Of a stretch of 64,000 nucleotides of DNA, positions 9,593 to 20,764 are shown piece by piece (the stretch's first letter is position 1; each line of letters begins with the position of its first letter). The notes beneath the pieces are model-generated. The model made no database searches, was not told the origin of the DNA, and saw only the letters and a list, made by a program, of their open reading frames with translations. Source of the DNA: Kingdonia uniflora (lineage: Eukaryota; Streptophyta; Magnoliopsida; Ranunculales; Circaeasteraceae); contig JACGCM010001497.1 of assembly GCA_014058105.1 (NCBI GenBank), positions 992,001 to 1,056,000 of the forward strand, in the 5' to 3' direction. A program made the position numbers and the translations under genes.

Positions 9593-10344
9593 ATTATGAT
9601 ATGAACTCGAATCGTGTAAGAGGAAGTTCATCGGAGCTCGTGGGACGAGCGAGGATCAAAGACGGTTTAAAAATGGATCTTTTTCAAAGTCCTGTTCGAA
9701 TAGACTTTTGTCTGTTCAAACATAAGGAGATAGTTAAAAGTAAATTCGAATAGAAGTTTGTCTGTTCGAATAAAAGGAGACAGTTAATAGTTTATTCATG
9801 TAGAAGTCATGTCTATTCGAATAGAAGATGTCTGTTCGAATAGACTTTTGTCTATTCGAATAGAAACGTTTAAAACCCATCATATTCGAATAGATCCAGA
9901 GTCTATTCGAATAGACTTCCTTAAGTCAGTTTTAGAAGGTTTTGTTTGGGACGTTGGTCTGTCTCGTGATCCGTACTTTGAGCCTATTCTTATGTAATGA
10001 CTTCCCATGTTCATAAGGGTGTCTAGGGTTAGTTGTTAGCCTTTAATATTTTGGTGAATTTAACCTTAGAAAGGCTAGGGTTTGAAGGGACTCCATTAAA
10101 GCTTGAGAAGCTTGAGAGATCATTATAACCTATTTGATATCATAGTGAATTGTTCGTGGAGAGTGGTTTTTCATCCGCAAGGGTTTTCCACTTCCCTCCT
10201 CTGGGAAAAAATCTTTGTGTCATTTATTGTTCTTTGTTTGATTTACTTCTTATGTTGGCAATTTCTGCGTTCGCTCTTTATAGGGAAGAGAGAGTAGCTA
10301 CCTCGATTCTTAGCAGAGATGTCTTCCATTAGGAACATTAAGAA
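9593..10344. mobile_element. Copia-LTR-like insert carrying a TTCGAA array
   Basis: This block interrupts the LINE RNase H. It opens with CGGAGCTCGTGGGACGAGCG, contains the TTCGAA array, and ends with GAGTGGTTTTTCATCCGCAA and GGGTTTTCCAC followed by TTGTGTCATT. That ending is typical of the R-U5 part of many plant copia LTRs (family knowledge; identity inferred). No clear target duplication or primer site was found, so the exact ends are uncertain. Confidence 0.45.
9695..9911. repeat. Phased TTCGAA palindrome array 1
   Basis: TTCGAA or one-base variants start at 9695, 9715, 9745, 9765, 9816, 9835, 9855, 9885 and 9906, mostly inside CTATTCGAATAG or CTGTTCGAATAG. The spacings are 20, 30, 20, 51, 19, 20, 30 and 21 bases, close to multiples of ten. 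Confidence 0.85.
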
Positions 10345-10745
10345 TTTGAAATAATCTCTAAACCAAATATGAGAAAATCCTTTCCAGTTCTTAACCTATC
10401 AAGGATAGATTTTAACTCAATGACTCTAATATCATTAGTTTGTACATGAGAGAAGTAAGCTAGCAGAGGTTTTCCACTTACATCTCTAAATATCCTCCCA
10501 CTTTTGCTTGCTTACCATTAAGACCACTAGCAGTATTTAGAAACCATAGGCAATTTGTTCTAGGTTTCGAAGCAACCCAATTTATAACATGCTTTTAAGG
10601 CATCAGGCAAGGTTGGTTGAGAGAAGTGAGAACATCTCTTGTACCAAGAGAGCCAATAAGCTCGATGACAGAGTGGACAACTATTAGGCTATCTTCGTAC
10701 TCTTGATGCCTGGAACTTGAAAATTTTCTACCAAGGTTTTGGTCT
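10345..10745 (-). pseudogene. LINE ORF2 RNase H, N-terminal part (fragment)
   Basis: The minus strand carries ASKPRTNCLWFLNTASGLNG, VGGIFRDVSGKPLLAYFSH and VIELKSIL, matching the start of plant LINE RNase H (usually NTDGS, GG-IRD-G, AEL). The first catalytic Asp is replaced by Ala (NTA) and the Glu motif survives (IEL). Frames shift between segments. It is the upstream half of the domain continued at 9245-9592. Confidence 0.6.
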
Positions 10746-10783
10746 ACTTTTAATTTTTCTTGTTTATGCAGTTGTTTATGCCT

Positions 10784-11302
10784 GGACTGAGAGCCGTCCT
10801 AAACGCCTCTTCGGCCGACACGTGTCCTCCGGGAAGAGTATCTTTTCTATTTTTGTAGATTATCTATCTTTCACATAAATCACTATATTCGGCGCAAAAG
10901 ATAAAGAAGAGGGGAACGAAAAGAACTCTTGAAGAAAATTCATCAATTTCCTAATATTTTAACGTTCTTATTCATAAAAAATTGACAGGGTGCAAAACAT
11001 GAATTTCAGAGACAAGAAAATAAATCAGATTTCATCTTTCCTTAGAATTCTGACACTCCCATAGTACAATAGAAAAGGCCAGGTGCAAAAGAGTTTATTT
11101 TAAGGGTGACCAAAAGAGCTTCAGGCTTAGGATAGTAGATTTGGTAAAAAAAGAAAAAAATAATTGTATTCATGTTAAATGATACTCTGGCCTTAATTAG
11201 AGGAAAATATATATTACTTAGCAACTAATTAGCTATGGCTAAGGAGTGAGATTAAATAGGACACATGTCGGTTGAAGAGGCGCTTATGACAGTTCTTGGT
11301 CC
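10784..11302. mobile_element. MITE-like element with 45-bp imperfect terminal inverted repeats
   Basis: Bases 10,784-10,828 (GGACTGAGAGCCGTC, CGCCTCTTC, CCGACACGTGTCCT) are the inverted complement of 11,258-11,302 with about eight mismatches. The interior (~430 bases) is AT-rich and has no transposase. Size, inverted ends and lack of coding sequence fit a non-autonomous DNA transposon. The superfamily is unassigned because no target duplication could be fixed. Confidence 0.65.
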
Positions 11303-11430
11303 TAAGCTTTTTTTCCACATCTAAGCACTAAGACCCTGCATGGCAATGCTAAATTAAGCGTTAGATTTTAATAGTATTATTGTACTGTTGTAGCAGTTCA
11401 GTTAAGCTTGATAACCGACGAGATCTGGAT

Positions 11431-11435
11431 GTGGG
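11431..11435. repeat. Target-site duplication of solo LTR 1 (left)
   Basis: GTGGG is repeated exactly at 14,201-14,205, flanking TGTAATGACCC ... GGGGCGTGACA. Confidence 0.85.
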
Positions 11436-12011
11436 TGTAATGACCCTAATTTTTTATTTCCTAATTATAGCTATTAGTATGCTCATTGTTACAATACTCC
11501 GCATATTCCTATTCATTCTCACTTCTGCATATTCATTATCCGTATTACATTCCGCATATATTCCTCATTTACTCCTTCATCCATTATGCATCCATTTATT
11601 TCCTTTAGGTAGTTTTGTCCTTAGATTCCCTTTTGTGGTTTTGGCGGTTCGGAGGTGATTCGGAGGTAGAGGTGGCATTGTGACCTTGGGAACACATAGG
11701 AAGTTTTATATTGATGTTTTATTGTTGTTTCTGTGATTTGGTGTGGTTCCGGTGAGCCGTTGAAGTGGCCGGTAGATTTTTGGGAACTCCCGAGGAAAAA
11801 ATTCCTTTTGGGGGGATTAGGTGTTTCGGTGACCGTGAGGCGGTGGAGGTGGTGTTTTCACCTTGAGAAACCCTTGCTGAGTTAGTTGTAGGGTTTGTGC
11901 AGTTGTGGGGGTGGCCCGTTGTGTTTTCGGGGTGTCCGGGGTGGTCCGTGGGGTCTCCCGGGAAATCCCTTAGCTTTTCTGGGAGTTCAGTTTTTGAACA
12001 TACCAGTTCTG

Positions 12012-12260
12012 TTCGAACAAGACTTGGTCTGTTCGAACAAGATCCTTTCTGTTCGAACAAGACCTTGTCTGTTCGAACAGGATCCTTCTTTGTATAGTAA
12101 GGTTGTCCCTGCCTCTTTCTATTCGAACAAGATTTCAGTCTGTTCGAACAAGCCTGGTTCTGTTCGAACAGGATCTTGTCTGTTCGAACAGGATCCTTCC
12201 TCGAGCAGTTGCTTTCTTCCCTGGACTGTTCTATTCGAAAAGGACTTTCCCTGTTCGAAT
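12012..12260. repeat. Phased TTCGAA palindrome array 2
   Basis: TTCGAA starts at 12,012, 12,032, 12,052, 12,072, 12,122, 12,143, 12,163, 12,183, 12,234 and 12,254. Steps are 20 bases, or about 50 where copies are missing. The usual unit is CTGTTCGAACAAGAYCTTGT. The array lies in the left part of solo LTR 1, just upstream of the pyrimidine-rich tract. Confidence 0.9.
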
Positions 12261-12280
12261 AGAGGTGTATTTTACTTATA

Positions 12281-12380
12281 TGTTCTCTTTCTTCATTCCT
12301 CTCTCTTCACTCCAAACACACACTCTCTCTCTCTCCTCACCCCTAACCAATCCTCTCTCCTCCAAACTCCTAATCCAATC
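12281..12380 (+). promoter_or_regulatory. Pyrimidine-rich (CT) tract in solo LTR 1
   Basis: A C/T-dominated stretch including CTCTCTCTCTCTCC follows ATTTTACTTATATGTTC. In plant LTRs such Y-patches sit at transcription starts, so a start here is an inference. Confidence 0.35.
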
Positions 12381-14200
12381 CTCCCCATCTCTTGAGGGTC
12401 CATGCCGAGCTTCGCCACGACCTTCTCTTCTATCCTCGGTAAGTAATTCTCGATTCCGTTCCGTTATTTCTCTCGATTCGGCATAGGGTTTGATTTCTAG
12501 GGTTTGAGTTTTGTTGCCGTTTCCTTAATTGATTGTTTGTTTGTTGTTCTCCATCATTGGTGTTAGATTATTCAGGTATTCCGTGGCCGTTCTGCGGATT
12601 TTGGTGGAGTTTCCGAGTTGGATTTTCCTTCGGACTTGGATTATTATCAGGCGAGTTTTTATTCCAGCTTTACTAAGTTCCTTTACTAGTTTCTGTGTAT
12701 GGTTTTAGAGAGTTGTATTGAGCTTAGAGATGGGTTGTGATTAACTATAGTTTAACTTAGAAATTATCCTGTTAAGTTGTTAACCTATGGTTGGGTTGTA
12801 ATTGATTCTGAGGTTGGGTTTTGGCTCGTATAGAACCTGAGGTTAGTTAGTGGTGGTTGGGTTAGCATTCTCGTGGTTTGCCCAGGAATGCCCCCACTAG
12901 CCTTAAGAGATTGTTGGATTGGAGGTAGGCGATGGTTAGGTTGCTATGTCGACTATGCAGAGTCGGTGCAACCGAGTCCCTATCCTTTCAGTTTGGGTTG
13001 CCGGGTGAGCGGCACTGCGTTGTTCTTGAGCACCGATTGCACCTTTATAACTTAACATTTTTTTTCAAAACTAATTGAGATTGGATGTACGAACACTCCG
13101 TTTCGGTTGACCTCTGACAGGATCTAAGGAGTCCGTGAAATCGGGTAAAAATACACAGGTAAGATTGGGAATGGCACTATCATACCTAGTACAACCACCC
13201 CGGAGTGTGGATTGGTATGAAGCAGAGTCCTGTTGATCCCAAACTTATTCCTCGGTGAGGTTGAAATTCCATGAAATGTTTCAGACTATTGTTCCGCGGG
13301 TTGATACACCCAAATCCACTTTGATAAAGTGCGACCATCCTAGCTTGGTCGAGCTTAAACAAATCATACCAGTACATCCCTTTACTGATCTCTTTAAGAT
13401 AGCATTAGACGTTAGCGGTTGATCAACCAACATCATGGTAGTATCGCGTACACTTTCAATTCATTGAATCATTTTGCATTAGGGGATATTTATGAGAATA
13501 TCCCTGCTCATCACGTCACATCGCATCATTGCATCTAGGATAAGTATGGGATTATCCTAGTCATCACTTCACGTCATAGCATTGCATAGTATCGTGTCAT
13601 CATTTCCTTTTTCCCATACTCTTAACTCCACTCTCCTTTTCGTATCCACCCAAATCTCTTTTCCTTTTTAACTCTTTATTTCATTGATTGTCACTCATTA
13701 TATTGCTAGAATTGCTTAGTTACTTGTTCTTTATCGTACTCGTCTCTACTCTATTTTCAGTACCTCTTATTAGTAAGTTATTTAGTTTTGTTAGATTAGT
13801 GAGCTCGTTGTTTGCTCACTCTCGCATTTAACCATTTTCAGAGGTTGAGTAGCTTGGACTGCCGCGAGATCAGCCAGTCCAGAGACGGATTTTACCACTG
13901 TAGATTTACCTTAGTTCCAGATTTCTGTAGGTGTTCTCAGCATATGTCGCTGAGCTTTTGTTCAAGATATTGTATTACGTTTCAACTGATATGTATATAT
14001 ATATATGTCTTTTGCTTCCGCATTATATTGTTGTATTATCATTCCTTACTCTGATGATTATTGCTATATGTGAATAGCCGAGCCAAAATTTGTCTACGGC
14101 TTGGCTATTTGTGGGGTATAATCTTTGGATTCCCCGACCTGTACTACTTGGAATCTAGTAATTGGTCAAGCTAACGATTATTGGATTTTGGGGCGTGACA

Positions 14201-14205
14201 GTGGG
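14201..14205. repeat. Target-site duplication of solo LTR 1 (right)
   Basis: GTGGG, an exact copy of 11,431-11,435. Confidence 0.85.
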
Positions 14206-14483
14206 TTGTTTAGTTGTTTGCCATTATTTTTGGCTATAAATAAGTATAATCAGAGTCCCTTGAGAAAAAATAAGGTAATTAAAAGTGGTGACATGAGCAA
14301 GCTGTATCCATTGTATTTGTTAGAATCCAGTTATATTTGGGACGTGGAGAATGAATGCACGTTTAGCATGGTTTTCAAGTACAATACCACTAAGCAAGCT
14401 ACTCATCCTCCTATTGAAATACAATCCCATCCAAAAGCCACCCCTACGTATTGATTCTTGAGACCATATATTTATAAGGGTGG
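14206..14483. other. Short unassigned spacer
   Basis: Pre-insertion DNA between solo LTR 1 and Tat element A. A 109-codon open frame crosses it but has no recognisable motif and begins inside the solo LTR, so I do not call it a gene. Confidence 0.4.
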
Positions 14484-14991
14484 TGTAAGGACTTATCCCT
14501 TGAGCTAGTATAATATCGAACTGATCCAAGACTAGACTCACGTAACATACACTATCAAAAATGTCATCTGGACTACGAACTAAAGAATAAAGTACATGCT
14601 TCGAGCACTCCAAATGAAATTGAACAAGTCAAGGACACCTATCTCTCACGAACTAGCAGTTATAGAGATAACTTCCACTCTTCCCCTAATTCAGGAGAAC
14701 ATGTTGATACATGTAAACGAGCTAAGAGTAAGGTCTATAATAGGAATAGAAGACAAGGGAGAAGGGATCCCAAGTTTTTCTAGCTAACAAAATTATCAGT
14801 TATAATCAAAATATCAGTCTCAAGCAATAAAGTTACAGTTGCTAAAATCCTCAAGCCGAGGTCGTAGTTTTTACCTATTCAGAGGATTCTACGCTAAATC
14901 CCGTGTCAATTCATTGTCTCTACTCTATTTGCTGTTACAGGTATATTTGGTGTAAGAGCCTTTTGAACTATTATGAAATTAGGCCCTTAGA
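14484..14991 (+). repeat. 5' LTR of Tat element A
   Basis: It starts TGTAAGGACTTATCCCTTGA and ends AAATTAGGCCCTTAGA, aligning in stretches with the LTRs of element B (for example AACAAGTCAAGGACACC, CTCAAGCAATAAAG, CCTCAAGCCGAGGTCGT). It is well diverged and indel-laden. No intact TG...CA end remains on the right. Confidence 0.7.
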
Positions 14992-15012
14992 TTTGGTACC
15001 GTCTGTGGGAAA
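14992..15012 (+). promoter_or_regulatory. Primer-binding site region of Tat element A
   Basis: TTTGGTACCGTCTGTGGGAA directly follows the LTR and corresponds to the TTTGGCGCCGTCTGT site of element B. This TGGCGCCGTCTGTGGGAA type is characteristic of Tat-group elements. Confidence 0.7.
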
Positions 15013-15069
15013 GAAAACATTTCCACAAAATCCTAAGGCTGACAGTTACTCAACAATCAATTTTCAATC

Positions 15070-16370
15070 ATGGTGATTTCTAAGCGACCAGTCACAGGAG
15101 TTCAGCATGAATTCTCCTTAGAACCTGATCTACTGGCAGAATTAAGGGCGAACCTCAAAGCTGAAATAGAGAAGCAAAACAAGCTCGAACGTCAGTTGGT
15201 AAACGACCGAGATCTTTGCGAATAGAAACTTGAAGATGAATGTAGAGCTTAACAAACAAAGTTTAAGCAGCATAAAGAGTATATGACAACAATGCAGACT
15301 GTATTGAAAGCACTGCAAGATAATCAACTGGTTCAGTCTCCCCAAGAACGAGAGGCCATACCAGCGACTTTCAGGGTTTCCACATGGGATAGGTTGAGAC
15401 CCCGAGGTGCAACTAGCAGAGGAGCTTCTGAGTATTAGTACAACGATCCATGCATTCCAAAAATCTCAATTCATTTGGGATGAGAAGATCTGTTAGAGGT
15501 TAATAGTGGAAGCTGGCACTCAAAACATCCAGTACAAAAGCTGTGACCTCCATCCAGGGTGCCAGTTCGTGAATGTTTGAGTAAGAGAACCGGTAATCAT
15601 AATCCCTGACTTACATGATAAATAGTTACAGCACCTCATTAGTACGTCACATAGGAACATATGGATCAGCAAATCAAGGAGTTGATAGAAGCTCAAGCTC
15701 CCGGCAGTAAGGATGATTTCAACAAATTACAAGGTAATCCGATTGTCAAAGAGTTGCTTGATATGGAAGTACCGACAGGGTTCCATACTGCCAAAATGCG
15801 AAAGTACAAGGGCACAAATCCTAAGGAGCATGCCCAACAATTATGAGATTCTTTGGGATGTATTCAAACTTGAACCATATCCTTTGTCGACTGTTCGCTA
15901 CCAGTCTCCAGAGGAAGCCACTACGAGGGCTTCATTCTCTACCAAAAAATTTAATCCTCACATTTGACCAATTATAGAAGATTTTTTTCGAGATGTACGC
16001 TCAAAACAAAGACAAAGAGGAGAATTTATACACTCTTATTAGTCTCAAACAATCTCAGGGGGAGAAGCTTGAAGTCTTTGTAAAGAAGTTTCTTGAACTT
16101 GCTCAAAAGGTTGATAATCTTAATCAAAAGATGACCATTTCAGCATTTACCAATGCACTACATATCGATACTTTGAAAGACATGATTACCAAGGTTAATG
16201 GGTATATCGGCCAGGAAATGATGATGTCTGAAAGACATAAATATACTAAAAATGTCCTAACCACAAAGGGTCAAAACACATATATAAATAGTGAACACAA
16301 GGATGACCAGGCTGATAAGAAGCGAGCTAAAACAGACAAAGGCAAATCACGAAAATGAAACTTAGTACCT
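15070..16370 (+). pseudogene. Tat A gag
   Basis: The frame opens at ATG 15,070 (MVISKRPVTGVQHEFSLEP) and runs into a coiled-coil-like helix before a TAG at about 15,226. The conserved gag core resumes at 15,661 (IKELIEAQAPGSKDDF, VPTGFHTAKMRKYKGTNPKE), the usual strand of gag preceding the central domain. It continues at 15,993 (NLYTLISLKQSQGEKLEVFV, KVDNLNQKMTISAFTNAL). Gag would form the virus-like particle that packages element RNA. Several stops and shifts separate the pieces. The same order and motifs occur in element B. Confidence 0.75.
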
Positions 16371-16385
16371 AAGCCAATCTTTCTA

Positions 16386-17258
16386 ATGATAAATGTCAGG
16401 ATCTCAGCAATTTACCCTATACTAGAGAAAGACAAGTTCTTCCGTGTGGCTCAACCTCTAGAGTCAATCGAAGGTAAACCGTATTGTATATACCATAAGG
16501 TAACACATCATGAAACTGACAACTGTTACGCTGTACATAGATTGCTGGAGTACATATTCAAAGATGGGAGAATGCACGAATACATTATCGATCTGGAAGG
16601 ATATAAGAATAGAAGTTACAAGAAGCGGGTCGAAGTCATTCAGGTCAAAGAACAATCTGAGGAAAAATATTTATACCACCTTTACCACAGCCATATGATC
16701 GAGATCCGCCAAATCAACAATTCAACGAAATTCAAGGGGAGGAGATTAACGGAGTGCTGCGACCTCATGGTTCAGGATAAAGAAGCTAAGCTTTATCCTG
16801 AATCAAGTAATCGATGAACTAAAATTTCATTCGAGGGTAGCGACAAAGGTCATGTCAAGTACCCACATCATGGCCCATTGGTCATCATGCTTAAGATGAA
16901 GAACTTTGTCATGCATACCATGATGGTAGACACAGGCAGTGGTATCAAAATCTTTTTTCAGAGTACAATTGAGAAAATGGGACTAGAAGACAAAGTTGTA
17001 CCAAGCGACATCGATATCAGTGGCTTTAATAGATTTAAAGAAGAACGCGTAGAAAAGATTATCCTATCGATCACTATTGGACCCACCGCTCTCGACGTGA
17101 CTTTCTACATCATCAATATAAAGTCTCGATACCTGGGGATAATGGGCCGTTGTTGGTTACATAACATGGAAGTGGTTCCATCCATATACCATCAGGCACT
17201 ACGTTTTAAATACAATGATGGCATCTATGAGATCAAAGGAAGTCAAAAGCTCTCTTGA
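16386..17258 (+). pseudogene. Tat A gag C-terminus and aspartic protease
   Basis: The first part (16,386-16,817) carries a histidine/cysteine-containing segment (PYCIYHKVTHHETDNCYAVH) typical of the Tat gag end, then ends at a TGA. Protease follows from 16,878: MVDTGSGIKIFF is the DTGS active site, followed by the flap and LGIMGRCWLHNMEVVPS. Protease would cut the gag-pol precursor. One stop separates the two parts. Confidence 0.75.
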
Positions 17259-17439
17259 GCTTTCAAAAATATAGTATCTACCATACTTGACGTATTCCAT
17301 AGATTTACTACATAGTAGTTACAGGATGTTGATCACGCCGAGGATCAACCATCCACAGTGGCGCCTACATAGTACATTAAGATCGATGGACATTGCAGGA
17401 GTACATATATTGGTACCAAGCTTGTCCCAGAAGAGAAAG

Positions 17440-18400
17440 AAGCTTTAATACATTTTCTGCAGATGAAAAGAGATGTCTTCGCGTGGAATTTCCAAGAAAT
17501 GCCAGGAGTTGACCCAACAAAGGCGTATCACAAATTGAGCATCAAAGATAAAGCTACGGCAGTCAAACTGAAATAGAGGATCTCTCACCTCATCTTAGAG
17601 GTAAGGTCAACAACGAAATTAAAATATTGATTGAGGTTGGATTCATTCGAGAAGTTAAATACCTGGATTGAATCTTAAGCATTGTAGCAGTTCAAAAGAA
17701 GAATGGGAAAGTCTGTATCTTTGAAGATTTTACAGATCTTAACAAACATACACTGAAAGATAGTTTCTCCTTTCCATAATTTATTAAATTCTGGACTCTG
17801 CCGACTTTATTAGTGATAAAGGGATCGAAGCTTATCCAGATTAGATTTGAGCTTTAATCAACATGTCATCTCTGCAGATAAAGAAAGATATACAGAAACT
17901 CGCTGGCAAGATTGTAGGTATCAGCAGATTCTTCACCAAGTCTTCTGATCGATGTCGATGGTTATTCATGTTGTTTTGTGGATCAACCAGAAAGGGAAAA
18001 GGTTGATAGAGCGAGGAGATCGAATGGACAGAAGAATGTAAAACAGCTTTCCAAGAACTCAAAACGTATCTCGCAAAATCTCCCATAATAAGCACTCCAA
18101 TTGAAAGCGAGGAATTAATCATCTACCTCACCGTTATAAAAAACTCTCCCAACTTGATCCTCTTACGCCTTAAAGGAAAGATTGAGAAAGCAATGTATTT
18201 TATAAATAGGACTCTTACACCAGCAGAGATAAGATACTCTAAGATAGAGCAACTCCTCCTCACACTTGTCTATACTTTATAGAAGCTCAAACACTATTTT
18301 TTAGGCTCACTCAGTCAAGGTCACGTCAAACTATCCCCTACGGGAATTACTATCTAAAAAGGAGAAATCACGCAGAGTATAATAATAGTCCATCAGTTTG
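17440..18400 (+). pseudogene. Tat A reverse transcriptase and first RNase H, internally deleted
   Basis: Fingers motifs are present (FLQMKRDVFAWNFQEMPGVD, FTDLNKHTLKDSF), but sequence jumps near 17,775-17,850 to the connection region (MSSLQIKKDIQKLAGKI), so the palm and its YxDD are missing. The gypsy-type RNase H start follows (WTEECKTAFQELKTYLAKSP, AMYFINRTLTPAE) to about 18,400. The domain normally copies element RNA into DNA; this copy cannot. Confidence 0.75.
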
Positions 18401-18579
18401 GGGGAGCACGACATCAAGTTCGTACAGAGAACCTCAAAAGAGGTCAAACTGTAGCTAATTTTTTAGCAGACTTCCCAGTAGAAGATCCAGATTGGGAAGA
18501 GCACGATCCAGATCTAGCGAAAGAAGACGAAGATGATCCACCTTCAAAGCCTTTCGAAGAACGAGCCAAGTAGGTCACT

Positions 18580-18944
18580 CAAAAAGGGTGGAGACATCTT
18601 ACCGATGGATCAGCAGGACACGCAAGGTCAGGGATTGGAATTGTATTGATTACACCCTCAAATGATAGGATTAAGAAATCAATACGCCTTGATTTTGAAT
18701 CCGTAAACAATGTCACAGAATACAAAACATTATTTCATGGCCTAAATATGGCATTAAAGATCGGAGTTCCTAAACTATCGGTCTATATAGACTCATTACT
18801 GATAATCCATCATTACTCTCAGAGATAAAATAAGAATGGCAAGAGGATTGATTATGTAGCACTAGTTGCTGCCAAGATGAGCAGATTTGAAAAAGCTACA
18901 CTCGATTATTTACCTCTTAGAGATAATTGCCACGCCGATTCCTT
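18580..18944 (+). pseudogene. Tat A second (archaeal-type) RNase H, split by the LINE
   Basis: WRHLTDGSAGHARSGIGIVL, ESVNNVTEYKTLFHGLNMAL and LSVYIDSLLIIHHYS give the D-E-D pattern of the extra RNase H that marks the Tat lineage. The final CHADS is cut by the LINE and continues as DSLAYLAGVLGTEA at 26,509. A TAA at about 18,826 interrupts it. Confidence 0.75.
18937..18944. repeat. Target-site duplication of the LINE (left)
   Basis: GATTCCTT, repeated at 26,509-26,516 directly after the A-rich LINE end. Confidence 0.8.
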
Positions 18945-19670
18945 CTGCCTTCAAATACTTGATCAAGGTAACTTTCAAAGTAATTTGATTTTGGTTTAGA
19001 TTACTGTTCATCGCGAATAATGATTACTATTTATGGTGAATAGTATTTTTTATATCCTTTGGAGTTTAAAAACATGATGGACCTCCCCTTGTATCCATGA
19101 AACCAATGAATCCCTAATTGATTATCAAGAGTGTGTAAGATAAATCTCCCCATACTGAATCTCCTCCAAGAGCTTCTAAATAGGGAAAATAATTCTCTTG
19201 GAAATGAGGATATGAATGATTTGGCGTCAATACAGAGGAAACTGATGCAAAACCCTCCTGCAAATACAACCCCCATCATCTCTCCAACCACTCCAGCTAT
19301 CCGTAGTGAAGATTATCTCATTTTACATGGGATTCAGGTCTTATTTGGTCATCCCACGGACGAATTCAAGGAACAATCGGGTCAAGAACATATGGTTGTA
19401 TGTACCTGGGGTTTTATGAAAATGGCAGAAGGAAACGAGACGATAAAAACTACAGCTACAGGAGATATCGCAGAACATCCAAGGTTTCTAGGATTGCAAC
19501 ATTCTATAAAAGATCAGGTTATGGAGAATTCCTCTCTCCATGGTAAAATCCCTGAATCTACTTTAAACACAAATAAACCAACCCAATCTTTTGTAGATAT
19601 GGTACGTGGAAGAACGGATACCCTAGTCGAAGCTACATCACTTCTGGATATGGGGATGCGGGGTAATACT

Positions 19671-19678
19671 CCGTTTGT
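19671..19678. repeat. Target-site duplication of the hAT-like element (left)
   Basis: CCGTTTGT pairs with CCATTTAT at 20,765-20,772, six of eight bases the same. Eight bases is the hAT duplication length. Confidence 0.6.
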
Positions 19679-20764
19679 TAGTGTTATACAAGAAAACCGG
19701 GGAACCAGAAAACCAACCCGGACCGAACCAAAATCGGTGGTTCCAACCAGTTCTTAACAGCCCTGGTTCGGTTTCGATTTCAAAATTAGGAAAACCGGTC
19801 ATACCGGTTCGGTTTTAGTTTTAAAACTAGGTTAACTGATAAAACTGAACCCACCGAGTCATACAATAATCTTACTTTTCTCTCACTTTTCTCTTGTCAC
19901 ATGCACACCAACTCTCTGTCATACCTTTCATCTCATTAAAGTAAAGCTAAAAAAATATATCATATCATACATCTGACATCATTTCTTTTTTAAACTAAAA
20001 ATGAACTATCATATCATACACCTTATATATGCACGCCAAGTTAATGCCATACCTCTATTTCCCCTCAATCTCTCACCTTGTATTCTCAGAAGTTCAAACA
20101 TTCAAAGTTCAAAGAAGAAAGGGAAAATTAACCCCCTCAAACATTCAACCATTCAAACATGAAACATTCAACCCCTCAAATATTTAACCATTCAATCATT
20201 AAGACGAGGATCTCAGATCTGGAAAATGATTAATGAAGAGCTCGAGATCTATAAATTAGTTAATGAATCATTCAACCAATTCTACCAATAACCCATTCGA
20301 GGGTTAAGAGGGTTTGTTCCATGTTAATGAAGAGCTCAAGATCTGTAGAATCGGTGGTTGCGAAGAAGCCCACTCTACCAGTCTGCACCCAACCATGGCT
20401 CAATGATATATATATCATGTATAAGGAGTTTTAGAAAGATGAAGATTTAGAGTTTTAGAAATCAGAAAAGCCAGAGGGGAATATGGGCACAAGCAGAGAT
20501 GGGTTGAGAGAAATCCAAGGGGTAAAAAGAAATATGGCTTATGTATAAGGAGTTTCTGCTATTTTTATTTTTATTTTTTTTCATCAGATCAGAAAAAAAA
20601 TGAGAACTAAAGCTGGAACCGAACCGAATATACGGTCCGGTTTTCCAGCGGTTCTTCATATGCTCGGTTCGGTTTCGGTTCAGTATTATCAAAAACCGGG
20701 GGTATCCAGTTTGGTTCGCGGTTTAGGGCCAAAATGAGACTGAACCGGACCGTGTACAGCCCTA
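19679..20764. mobile_element. Non-autonomous hAT-like element, rich in (A)CCGGTTCGGTTT
   Basis: The right end reads CGTGTACAGCCCTA, whose complement (TAGGGCTGTACACGG) is a common plant hAT terminus. The left end (TAGTGTTATACAAGAAAACC) is a decayed match. Sub-terminal regions are full of ACCGGTTCGG/CCGAACCGGA repeats in opposite orientations (19,690-19,860 and 20,620-20,750). No transposase is present. It splits LINE ORF1 and is thus younger than the LINE. Confidence 0.7.

Larger units (their letters stand above)
11436..14200 (+). mobile_element. Long solo LTR 1 (2.77 kb)
   Basis: The element begins TGTAATGACCCTAATTTT and ends GATTTTGGGGCGTGACA. These TG...CA ends are imperfectly inverted, and identical GTGGG duplications flank them. 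It holds no gag-pol genes. Inside are the TTCGAA array (about 12,012-12,260), a pyrimidine-rich tract (12,285-12,380) suggestive of a transcription-start or leader region, and then 1.7 kb of unique non-coding DNA. The simplest reading is a solo LTR left by recombination of a long-LTR retrotransposon, probably Ty3/gypsy type. A non-autonomous element of that size cannot be excluded. The element at 43,751-61,174 has the same kind of ends. Confidence 0.8.

Noticed and set aside
11895..12486. 166- and 127-codon open frames near 12.1 kb
   Set aside because: They are products of the stop-free TTCGAA array and pyrimidine tract inside solo LTR 1; no domain and no start context.
14125..14454. 109-codon plus-strand frame
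   Set aside because: It starts inside solo LTR 1 and crosses its border and target duplication, so it cannot be an ancestral gene.
15142..15345. Minus-strand frame across the Tat A gag start
   Set aside because: The plus strand shows gag motifs shared with element B.
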